A stretch of DNA of 64,000 bases. Origin: Sediminibacillus halophilus (GTDB lineage Bacteria; Bacillota; Bacilli; Bacillales; Amphibacillaceae). Both the position numbers and the translations under genes were made by a program. Position 1 is the first letter of the stretch; the number at the start of each line of letters is the position of its first letter. Shown piece after piece: positions 17,883 through 26,441 of the stretch. Below the pieces are notes generated by a model. It had not been told where the DNA came from. It saw only the letters and a list, made by a program, of their open reading frames with translations, and made no database searches. The stretch spans positions 1 through 64,000 of the forward strand of contig NZ_FNHF01000003.1 in assembly GCF_900103695.1 (NCBI RefSeq). The letters are read 5' to 3'.

Positions 17883-18559
17883 ACTTAAGAGAACGTTATA
17901 ACATTCCGAATGACAGTGTCATTACAATAGCCGGTACGGTTGGAGTGGGAAAATCGACGATGACCAACGCTTTGGCGGACGCTCTGAACTTCCGGACGTC
18001 TCTGGAAAAAGTAGATACCAACCCATACCTGGATAAATTTTATGCCGATTTTGAACGCTGGAGCTTCCATCTGCAAATTTATTTTCTCGCTGAACGGTTC
18101 AAGGAGCAGAAACGGATATTTGAATACGGAGGCGGCTTTATTCAAGACCGTTCCATTTATGAAGATACCGGCATTTTTGCGAAAATGCATTACGATAAAG
18201 GAACCATGTCTCAAGTCGACTATGAGACTTATAAAAGTTTGTTTGATGCAATGGTCATGACTCCTTACTTCCCGCACCCTGATTTACTGATTTATTTAGA
18301 GGGTTCTTTTGATGATATACTGGGAAGAATCAAAGAGCGCGGCCGCCCGATGGAACAGCAAACTCCCATCGCTTATTGGGAAGAAATGTTCAAGCGGTAT
18401 GAGAACTGGATTAACAATTTCAATTCCTGCCCTATCCTGCGAATCAACATTGCCGACTACGACTTGATGAATGACGAAAGTTCGATCGAACCAGTACTGG
18501 AAAAGATCGGCCACTTCATCCAGCAATCCCGTAAGTGGAAATCCGGGCAATTAACCTAA
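17879..18559 (+). CDS. dck: Deoxyadenosine/deoxycytidine kinase
   Basis: 226 residues. P-loop GTVGVGKST near 19-27, the conserved QDRSIYEDTGIFAKM block (around 89-103), and the lid IKERGRPMEQ. It phosphorylates deoxycytidine and deoxyadenosine. It is translationally coupled to dgk; both enzymes are related, but this one has the DRS motif of the dCK/dAK branch where Dgk has DYH. Confidence 0.94.
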   Translation: MNLRERYNIPNDSVITIAGTVGVGKSTMTNALADALNFRTSLEKVDTNPYLDKFYADFERWSFHLQIYFLAERFKEQKRIFEYGGGFIQDRSIYEDTGIFAKMHYDKGTMSQVDYETYKSLFDAMVMTPYFPHPDLLIYLEGSFDDILGRIKERGRPMEQQTPIAYWEEMFKRYENWINNFNSCPILRINIADYDLMNDESSIEPVLEKIGHFIQQSRKWKSGQLT

Positions 18560-18564
18560 ACCGT

Positions 18565-18600
18565 AAAAGAGTCGGACACTTGTTTGTCCGACTCTTTTTT
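18565..18600. terminator. Bidirectional terminator between dck and proC
   Basis: Stem AAAAGAGTCGGACA / TGTCCGACTCTTTT with T runs on both strands; serves the convergent dck and proC genes. Confidence 0.9.
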
Positions 18601-18628
18601 ATTATATATTCTTTTTTGGCAAGCCCCT

Positions 18629-19477
18629 TTACTTTAACTTATTCGCATCATTTTTTGCCTGATAGGGACTCCCCAGCTCAATCGAACGTGCTGCTGCCTG
18701 CTTGATACATGCCATCAACGCTTCTTGATATTTATACTTTTCCAATGTTTCCAAACCGGCTTGTGTCGTTCCGCCTGGACTGGTGATTTTTTCGCGCAGG
18801 GCAGATGGCTGTTCATCCGAGTTTTTCAGCATTTCCGCAGCACCGACAAGGGTTTGGATAATCAATTCCTTGGCAATTTCAGGCTTCAACCCGGCTTCAG
18901 CAGCTGCATCCTCCATTGCCTCGACAAAGTAATAAATATATGCCGGCCCGCTTCCAGATAGTCCCGTGATGGTATGAAGGTCATCTTCCTCCTCGACAAC
19001 GGTCGTTGTGCCAATCGTTTGGAACAAGGTTTCCACCAAACGAATGTGCTCCTGTCCTGCCTGCTTTCCCCCTGCTATGGCTGTTGCAGAATAGCCGATG
19101 GTAGCAGATGTATTCGGCATCGCCCGTACGACCGGACAATTCTTTTCCAACTGTTCCGAGATATATCCCGTTGAAACACCTGCCAACACAGATACGACAA
19201 TCTGTTCATCCGTTACATGTTTTTTAATTCCTTCTATCGCTTCCGTAATATCCTTCGGTTTCATGGACAAAATGATGACATCCGCTCCCTGGACAATCTG
19301 CTCCTTATCAGTGGAACAACGAACATGATAGACGTTTTTCAGCCGTTCCAGTCGTTCCTTGTTTTCTTTATTGGTCACCCAGATTTGATCTGCTTGTAAA
19401 AATCCTTTAGCCAATATACCAGTCATGATTGCCTCAGCCATCGAACCTGCCCCGATAAACGCAATTTTATTAAACAT
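18629..19477 (-). CDS. proC: Pyrroline-5-carboxylate reductase
   Basis: 282 residues. The N-terminal Rossmann motif IAFIGAGSMAEAI, the VVRAMPNTSATIGYS block, and the C-terminal signature with GLSGSGPAYIYYFVEAM and TSPGGTTQAGL define ProC. It makes the last step of proline synthesis, reducing P5C with NADPH. The ATG at 19477 follows AAGGAGGAGAT. It is not in an operon with proBA; a proline T-box leader sits immediately upstream, so expression should rise when tRNA-Pro is uncharged. Confidence 0.95.
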   Translation of the reverse strand: MFNKIAFIGAGSMAEAIMTGILAKGFLQADQIWVTNKENKERLERLKNVYHVRCSTDKEQIVQGADVIILSMKPKDITEAIEGIKKHVTDEQIVVSVLAGVSTGYISEQLEKNCPVVRAMPNTSATIGYSATAIAGGKQAGQEHIRLVETLFQTIGTTTVVEEEDDLHTITGLSGSGPAYIYYFVEAMEDAAAEAGLKPEIAKELIIQTLVGAAEMLKNSDEQPSALREKITSPGGTTQAGLETLEKYKYQEALMACIKQAAARSIELGSPYQAKNDANKLK

Positions 19478-19526
19478 GCCTATCTCCTCCTTGAATAGAT
19501 GCCATATTATTTTAACCAAAACATAA

Positions 19527-19780
19527 AACCCCCACCCCGTCCTTTATATCATAAGGACGGAATGAGGGTTGTCATCCGCGGTACCACCTTGGTTGGCATT
19601 GTTCCATGTGAAACAGAGTGCCCGCTCGGACCGTTAACGCCGGCTACGGTCAGTTTTCTTGCCTGACAGCTCCCAGGTAGGTTTCAATAATGCATGAGCG
19701 ATGGAATCTTTCAGCCGGTGGATCCCACTCTCTGACGCCTGCCATTATTTACTGGCCTGTTCTTCGCAATGGTTTATTTT
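19527..19780 (-). promoter_or_regulatory. T-box riboswitch, proline-specific, upstream of proC
   Basis: On the minus strand: an AGTA element at the 5' base of Stem I, an AGAGAG bulge and distal loop, a GAAA-CCT-A specifier loop (specifier 19679-19681 read as CCU, proline), the T-box AAGGTGGTACCGCGG (19576-19590), and a terminator stem (AACCC...GGGTT, 19527-19569) followed by T's. The specifier agrees with the product of the downstream gene. Confidence 0.92.
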
Positions 19781-19785
19781 TATGT

Positions 19786-19814
19786 ATTATGCTTGGAAAA
19801 ATGTTTTCTGTCAA
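19786..19814 (-). promoter_or_regulatory. proC promoter
   Basis: Minus-strand TTGACA (19809-19814), 17 nt, CATAAT (19786-19791), just upstream of the T-box leader. Confidence 0.75.
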
Positions 19815-19931
19815 GGTATATAACAACTAGTCTGGTGAAAAAAATTGGTTTACCAAGGGAGTCGACTTATTCTGCATAGATACTAACCACAGAATAGAGC
19901 AAAACCACAGCTTATGCTAATTGGTCAAAAT

Positions 19932-19962
19932 AAAAAAACCGTTACGCAGGTAACGATTTTTT
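19932..19962 (-). terminator. tRNA-Ser terminator
   Basis: Stem AATCGTTAC / GTAACGGTT with a 4-nt loop and T runs on both strands, located 40 nt past the tRNA-Ser 3' end. Confidence 0.85.
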
Positions 19963-20001
19963 CTGTATAATCTCCAATTTGTTTGCGTGTGAATTAAATT
20001 A

Positions 20002-20094
20002 TGGAGGAGGATGAGGGATTCGAACCCCCGCGGGCGATGAAGCCCCTGGCGGTTTTCAAGACCGCTCCCTTCAGCCAGACTTGGGTAATCCTCC
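20002..20094 (-). tRNA. tRNA-Ser (anticodon TGA)
   Basis: 93 nt on the minus strand with a long variable arm (GGGGCTTCATCGCCC-type hairpin). Acceptor GGAGGAT pairs with ATCCTCC; anticodon stem GCGGT/ACCGC closes loop CTTGAAA, so the anticodon is TGA. A 3' CCA is encoded. The base between the acceptor stem and CCA reads T, whereas tRNA-Ser usually has G there. Next to serS, as in other bacilli. Confidence 0.95.
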
Positions 20095-20161
20095 GTGTCG
20101 ACATCAATTAATATACCATCTGGCTAAATTGATGTCAACTATCAAATCTAGATTTTACTTG

Positions 20162-20199
20162 CAACCGGGAAGTTTTTTTGCCAAGTGACTTTCCGGTTA
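20162..20199 (-). terminator. Likely serS terminator
   Basis: Stem AACCGGAAAGT / ACTTCCCGGTT with one bulged base and a loop containing seven A on the minus strand, directly after the serS stop. There is little T run after it. Confidence 0.45.
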
Positions 20200-20210
20200 T
20201 TAATAAATGG

Positions 20211-21488
<1,278 letters not shown>

Positions 21489-21597
21489 TTAGTCCTCCTT
21501 CATATAGTCATTCAAAAAGGGTGTTGCGAAAGGATAATTCTTTCATGCAAAGAAACATACACTGTGAACTTACTTGAGCAGTTTTCTCATATCATTG

Positions 21598-21830
21598 TGT
21601 AGGAAGCGTGCTGTTCCCACAGAATTCTGTGTATGTACCTACGCTAGAAGTGTTACTCTCTAGGCATACCAGCTGACCCCATTTGGGTGTTTTCTTAGTA
21701 AAGTAAGCACATAGCGGAGGAAAGGCCTCGGTGAGATTCCAAAGAGCGTTTGCTCGAGGAAGCTCACCAGCCGCCCGCGGAAAGCGCAGGGTATTTACGC
21801 AGCGCTGGATTAGCATACTTCTAATCATTC
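21598..21830. repeat. Interspersed GC-rich repeat pair, inverted, copy set A
   Basis: A partial forward unit (about 21601-21650, GCGTGCTGTTCCC...) and a longer reverse unit (about 21700-21805, containing GGCCTCGGTGAGAT, GAGGAAGCTCACC and CCGCCCGCGGAAAGCGCAGG). The reverse unit matches the one at 45443-45572 almost base for base. It is located inside the serS leader, between the T-box terminator and the ribosome site. Confidence 0.8.
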
Positions 21831-21879
21831 ACTAACAAGACGTTAAATTGTTCATTATTAAAGAATGCCGAAACATTAA

Positions 21880-22110
21880 AAAACTCCCGTCCCTGAATTG
21901 TTACAGGGACGGGAGTTTGATCCCGCGATACCACCCTTATTGAAGAAATGTAAAATTTCTTCCGGCTCACTTACGATAACGGCGTTTGCCGGGTGCGCAT
22001 TGTGGCACACCTGTTCAAGGATGGATTCACAAGGACCTCCCACCGGTTTTCACCAACCACCGGCTCTCTGACGAAAGGCTTCTTGTTACTATTTCCTATC
22101 ATTACATTGG
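21880..22110 (-). promoter_or_regulatory. T-box riboswitch, serine-specific, upstream of serS
   Basis: On the minus strand: AGTA at the Stem I base, CAGAGAG bulge, a GTGAA-TCC-A specifier loop (22023-22025, serine codon UCC), the T-box AAGGGTGGTATCGCGG (21923-21938), and a terminator of AAACTCCCGTCCCTG paired to its complement (21880-21918) with T's. The specifier agrees with serS downstream. Confidence 0.92.
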
Positions 22111-22123
22111 ATTATTATAGATT

Positions 22124-22152
22124 AGAATAGCGAAAAACTCGTTAAGATGCAA
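22124..22152 (-). promoter_or_regulatory. Candidate serS promoter
   Basis: Minus-strand TTGCAT (22147-22152), 17 nt, TATTCT (22124-22129), overlapping the 3' end of pdxT and leading into the T-box. A nearby TATAAT at 22114-22119 is an alternative -10 but lacks a good -35. Confidence 0.4.
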
Positions 22153-22732
22153 GTTCTTTCATCGATTCTTCCACCATGGTGACAAAATAAGCTGTCATAC
22201 GATGGTCATCGGTCAGTTCAGGATGAAAAGCACTGCAAAGGAAATGTCCCTGTCTCGCCGCCACAATCGCCTCGTTATAGACAGCCAGCACTTCGACATC
22301 TTCACCTGCTTCACGGATAAACGGAGCACGGATGAAGACCGCATTAAAATCATCTGCTACCCCTGTTATCGGTAGTTCAGCCTCAAAGCTTTCCTTCTGG
22401 CGACCAAATGCATTTCGTTCTACCTTCATATCCATCAGCTGTAAATGAGCCTTTTCCTGGCCGACAACTTCTCCAGCTAATAAAATCAAGCCAGCACACG
22501 TACCAAAAATAGGCTTGCCTTGTTTTCCAAAGGCGACCAACGCGTCAAAAAAGTCATATTTATCAATCAGACGACGCATCGTTGTACTCTCACCGCCCGG
22601 AAGAATCAAGCCATCGATCTCTTCCAGCTGTTCTTTTTTCTTAATGATGATGCCTTCGGCTCCAGATGCTTGAATGGAATCAATATGCTCCCTTACAGCA
22701 CCTTGCAAGCCTAATACCCCTATTTTTATCAT
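22142..22732 (-). CDS. pdxT: Pyridoxal 5'-phosphate synthase glutaminase subunit
   Basis: 196 residues. Class I glutaminase with the nucleophile segment [10 protein letters not shown] (Cys near 79), LPGGEST near 45-51, and the FHPELT motif with its His/Glu pair near 170. It supplies ammonia to PdxS for DXP-independent PLP synthesis. It is the partner of pdxS upstream; the gap between them is 173 nt, wider than the ~20 nt common in bacilli. Confidence 0.96.
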   Translation of the reverse strand: MIKIGVLGLQGAVREHIDSIQASGAEGIIIKKKEQLEEIDGLILPGGESTTMRRLIDKYDFFDALVAFGKQGKPIFGTCAGLILLAGEVVGQEKAHLQLMDMKVERNAFGRQKESFEAELPITGVADDFNAVFIRAPFIREAGEDVEVLAVYNEAIVAARQGHFLCSAFHPELTDDHRMTAYFVTMVEESMKELAS

Positions 22733-22828
22733 GGTGCATATCTCCTTTTAGAGGTTTTATTGTCTAAAGAAAACGTAACGATTGGCCATTTCCTTCAAGC
22801 GTGATGGGGGAGCAGTAACGCTATTTCA

Positions 22829-22851
22829 TACCTGAAAAATTCAGGTATGAG
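22829..22851. repeat. Hairpin in the pdxS-pdxT gap
   Basis: CATACCTGAA / TTCAGGTATG with a 3-nt loop: a perfect 10-bp stem. No T run follows, so it may reduce or stabilise, rather than end, the pdxS-pdxT transcript. Confidence 0.6.
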
Positions 22852-22905
22852 CAGGTAGGCTGTCTCCTCCTCCATATTTAATACAGAGTATGTTAGACCT
22901 GCTGC

Positions 22906-23790
22906 TTACCAACCGCGATCCTGCATACGGTTTTCCGGAGCAAGGGTTCCAATTTCGATACCTTTCATGGCAGTACCAAGACCTTTGGAAATTTTTCCGA
23001 TCATTTCATAATCCTGGTAATGGGTTGTGGCTTCTACTATTGCGCGAGCATATTTTTCTGGATTGTCTGACTTGAAAATACCAGATCCGACAAATACGCC
23101 ATCGGCTCCCAACTGCATCATCAATGCAGCATCAGCCGGAGTCGCTACGCCGCCCGCCGCAAAGTTAACGACCGGCAAACGGCCTTTTTCTTTGATTTCA
23201 AGCAAGACATTGTATGGAGCACCAAGTTCTTTGGCAAAAGTCATGACTTCATCGTCCGACATGCCAATCAGTTTACGGATTTGAGACTGAACTTCACGCA
23301 TATGGCGCACTGCTTCGACGATATTGCCAGTACCAGGTTCTCCCTTGGTACGCAGCATAGAAGCACCTTCTCCGATACGGCGGGTAGCTTCACCAAGATC
23401 ACGGCAGCCACAAACGAAAGGCACTGTGTAATCTGATTTATTAATGTGGAATACTTCATCTGCAGGAGTCAATACTTCACTCTCATCGATATAGTCAACA
23501 CCCATTGCTTCCAGTACCCGTGCTTCGACAATATGGCCGATTCTTGCTTTTGCCATTACCGGGATGGATACAGCGTTCATCACTTCTTCTACGATCGTAG
23601 GATCTGCCATTCTTGCTACACCGCCGGCTGCACGGATGTCAGAAGGCACTCTTTCCAATGCCATAACTGCAACAGCACCGGCTTCTTCTGCAAGTTTCGC
23701 CTGCTCTGCATTGACAACATCCATGATGACGCCGCCTTTTTGCATTTCTGCCATTCCACGTTTCACGCGATCAGTACCCAAATTAGACAT
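22906..23790 (-). CDS. pdxS: Pyridoxal 5'-phosphate synthase subunit PdxS
   Basis: 294 residues, a TIM barrel with very high family conservation: [20 protein letters not shown] near 43-62, MAKARIGH near 81-88 (catalytic Lys), and [23 protein letters not shown] near 208-230. It condenses ribose 5-phosphate, glyceraldehyde 3-phosphate and PdxT-derived ammonia to PLP. A candidate promoter TTGGAT-17-TATAAA is seen on the minus strand near 23820-23850. Confidence 0.97.
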   Translation of the reverse strand: MSNLGTDRVKRGMAEMQKGGVIMDVVNAEQAKLAEEAGAVAVMALERVPSDIRAAGGVARMADPTIVEEVMNAVSIPVMAKARIGHIVEARVLEAMGVDYIDESEVLTPADEVFHINKSDYTVPFVCGCRDLGEATRRIGEGASMLRTKGEPGTGNIVEAVRHMREVQSQIRKLIGMSDDEVMTFAKELGAPYNVLLEIKEKGRLPVVNFAAGGVATPADAALMMQLGADGVFVGSGIFKSDNPEKYARAIVEATTHYQDYEMIGKISKGLGTAMKGIEIGTLAPENRMQDRGW

Positions 23791-23898
23791 TCAGTATTCC
23801 TCCCATATATGATCACTCATTTATAATCTTCCTTCATTGGTTATCCAATATTTTACCTTATTTTTCTGAAAAGCCCAACCAGAATGTATCGGAGTAAA

Positions 23899-25236
23899 TT
23901 AGAACCAACCTTTTACAGTATCTGAAACAGAAGAGAAAATATTACTGAAAAAATTGCCGACAGCACTCATGGATAAGGAGAACCAGTTGGCCTTTTCAAC
24001 AGCTGCAGTTGTAACTACATCAACAGTTTGTGCTTGCTTTTCTCCGGTGATATAACCATAATCCGCTTCACCTTTGTAAGTAAGTTCCATGGTCCCGATT
24101 TTTTCGCCTTTTTCAAGCGGAGCAACCAGTTCGCCATCCTCATTCAGCTTTTCTTCATCAATATTTAAGGTAACATCATAGCTCTCTTCTTCCCCGTTTT
24201 TTATAGGGGCCTGAATGGCTGCGTTTGATGCGATTTCGACCTCATCCTGCTTTCCTTTTGATACCGGCAGGCTTGTTTGGTCTTCCTTCTGATATCCTTC
24301 AGGAAAAACCTCTTTGTTTTCAAATTGAGAGAAGCCATAATCAAGCAATTTTGCCGTTTCCTCAAAGCGGGCTTCCTTGCTTTCTGTTTTCATGACCACA
24401 GAAATCAGCCGTCTGCCGTCACGTTCTGCTGTACCGGTGAAACAATAGCCTGCATTGTCCGTCCAGCCTGTCTTCAATCCATCCACGCCTTCAAAACCAA
24501 ACTGTTTGAAGTTGACATTATCCCAAGGGAGCATCCAGTTCAAGTTCTCCAGCGTCTTTCCTTCAAATTCCGTTGTCATTTTACTCGATATATCCAATGC
24601 TTCTGGGTAGTCATTCACTAAGTGATAGGCAAGCAGGGCCGCAGACTCTGCCGAGAGCAGGTCATTGGCGTCCGGCTCCGTACCTTCCGGATGATTCTCA
24701 CCCAAGTCGGAGTTGGAAAGACCGGTAGCGTTCACGAACTGATAATCCGGCAATCCCATTTCCTCGGCTTTTTCATTCATCATTTTTACAAATTCGCCTT
24801 CTGACCCAGCAATCAATTCTGCGAGTGCGATGGTCGTTCCGTTATCGGATATGATTGCCATCGCTTCGTATAGCTCTCGTACTGTATAATCCTTATCTTG
24901 CGTCAGGCCCACCCCTGAAGATATATTACTTGCAGAAATTTCATAAGGGTAATCACTAATCTGTGTTGTCGTATCCCAGCTGATTTGACCTTCGTTGATG
25001 GCTTCCAATACAAGATATTCTGTCATCATTTTGGTCATACTAGCCGGAGGTAATTTTATATCAGGCTGTTTCGCATATAAAATCTTTCCCGTCTCCGCAT
25101 CTACCAGAATCGCAGACTCTGCGTTTAAATCAAGCGACTCAGCGGCATTTGCCTTCCCAGGATTGGCTGTTAGCGAAGTACATGCGATTAGCACCGCCAT
25201 TAATAGAAAAAAGGATGCTTTTAAATTATGTTTCAA
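23899..25236 (-). CDS. dacA: D-alanyl-D-alanine carboxypeptidase (PBP5-like)
   Basis: 445 residues. Signal peptide in the first ~31 residues; penicillin-binding motifs SMTK (near 66), SDN (near 129) and KTG (near 256); a PBP5 C-terminal beta domain; and a final amphipathic helix (SAVGNFFSNIFSSVSDTVKGWF) for membrane attachment. It trims the terminal D-Ala from pentapeptide stems. The start is TTG at 25236 after GGAGGTAG. Located between pdxS and guaB as in B. subtilis, with ung and the TRAP genes inserted on the guaB side. Confidence 0.95.
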   Translation of the reverse strand: MKHNLKASFFLLMAVLIACTSLTANPGKANAAESLDLNAESAILVDAETGKILYAKQPDIKLPPASMTKMMTEYLVLEAINEGQISWDTTTQISDYPYEISASNISSGVGLTQDKDYTVRELYEAMAIISDNGTTIALAELIAGSEGEFVKMMNEKAEEMGLPDYQFVNATGLSNSDLGENHPEGTEPDANDLLSAESAALLAYHLVNDYPEALDISSKMTTEFEGKTLENLNWMLPWDNVNFKQFGFEGVDGLKTGWTDNAGYCFTGTAERDGRRLISVVMKTESKEARFEETAKLLDYGFSQFENKEVFPEGYQKEDQTSLPVSKGKQDEVEIASNAAIQAPIKNGEEESYDVTLNIDEEKLNEDGELVAPLEKGEKIGTMELTYKGEADYGYITGEKQAQTVDVVTTAAVEKANWFSLSMSAVGNFFSNIFSSVSDTVKGWF

Positions 25237-25426
25237 CTTTCTCTACCTCCACGAAAATAGTATGCATCTTTCATATTCTATCACAGGTAGGAAGAAAGCG
25301 AAACTGCTTTTCCAAAGCCTATTAGCAATGATGAAACAGATGCGTAAATGGACCTACTAGCTTAACAAACTGCTCGGTATGCTTCTATTGATTTCTACCT
25401 ATTCCTTCATGATTGATAGATGGTCT

Positions 25427-26110
25427 TCATTCCTGCTCTGGCAGACACCAGTCTATTGGCGTTTCACCCAACTCTTCTAAGTAGGAATTGGTCCGTGAAA
25501 ATGGCCTGCTGCCAAAAAATCCTTTATTTGCGGAAAACGGGCTCGGGTGGGGGGAGGTGATTATCCGATGTTTATTCGTATCCAATAGAGCTTGTTTCTC
25601 TTGGGCATGACGGCCCCATAACAGGAAAACGACAGGTCTTTCCCGCTCATTCAACACCTCGATCACCCTATTGGTGAAATGTTCCCAGCCTTTCCCCCTG
25701 TGGGAGGCTGCCTGTCCTTTCCGAACGGTTAATACCGTATTTAGCAGGAGTACTCCCTGCTCGGCCCATTTTTTCAAATAACCGTGCTCAGGGATGGGAC
25801 AGCCCATGTCATCATTCAACTCTTTGAAGATATTTTTCAAAGAAGGCGGAGGTGTCACGCCTGGCTGTACAGAAAAACTTAATCCATGCGCCTGGTTCGG
25901 CCCGTGGTATGGGTCTTGTCCGAGAATGACTACTTTGGTGTTGGCATAAGAAGTTAAATGGAGTGCTTCGTAAATATGATCCATTGCTGGATATATCGTT
26001 TTTTGCCCATATTCCTGTTTCAAAAATTCACGAAGCTCCTGGTAATAATCTTGTTCAAATTCTCCTTGGAGCTTTTCATTCCAGTCATTTTTCAGTAATT
26101 GTTTAGCCAT
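25427..26110 (-). CDS. ung: Uracil-DNA glycosylase (family 1)
   Basis: 227 residues. The active-site motif GQDPYHGP (catalytic Asp), the LLLNTVLTV segment, and the [13 protein letters not shown] minor-groove loop are intact. It removes uracil from DNA. The ATG at 26110 follows AGGAGGAG; 14 basic residues before it would be read through the ribosome site. Ung is not a resident of this spot in B. subtilis, so it marks an accessory insertion near dacA. Confidence 0.96.
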   Translation of the reverse strand: MAKQLLKNDWNEKLQGEFEQDYYQELREFLKQEYGQKTIYPAMDHIYEALHLTSYANTKVVILGQDPYHGPNQAHGLSFSVQPGVTPPPSLKNIFKELNDDMGCPIPEHGYLKKWAEQGVLLLNTVLTVRKGQAASHRGKGWEHFTNRVIEVLNERERPVVFLLWGRHAQEKQALLDTNKHRIITSPHPSPFSANKGFFGSRPFSRTNSYLEELGETPIDWCLPEQE

Positions 26111-26404
26111 TTTTCTCCTCCTCTTGGTTTTACTAATTCGTTTACCTCGCAATATCTGCTGAAAACGTTGGATGCTCTTATCTCTGCAAAATCTTTTCCT
26201 TTTTCAGTGTAACAAATAAAAGCCTAAGTGAATCGGTCATACCTCTTGATAAGCTTTAAGGGACTGAATTTGGTACTGAATAAAAGCAGGTAATTTATAT
26301 TAAGTCGCACGAAAGTGCCTTTTGCACGTTCCTTCCGCTACATTCAATCTTCCTGAAGCAAGGAGCAGTAATCGTCCCAAATTCAATAAATTCCCCGGGC
26401 AATA
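26111..26404. other. Intergenic stretch before ung, no gene seen
   Basis: About 290 nt, moderately AT-rich, with no reading frame of merit. It should contain the ung promoter but I could not place one with confidence. Confidence 0.4.
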
Positions 26405-26437
26405 AAAAACTGCCCCGCTGTTAATGGGACAGTTTTC
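26405..26437 (-). terminator. TRAP operon terminator
   Basis: Stem AAAACTGTCCC / GGGGCAGTTTT with a 10-nt loop and a T run on the minus strand, 4 nt after the permease stop. Confidence 0.85.
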
Positions 26438-26441
26438 TGGT

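Noticed and set aside
21592-21828. Frame of about 78 codons in the serS leader
   Set aside because: Same reason: it lies entirely within the repeat pair, and a similar translation appears from the related repeats at 45286-45565.
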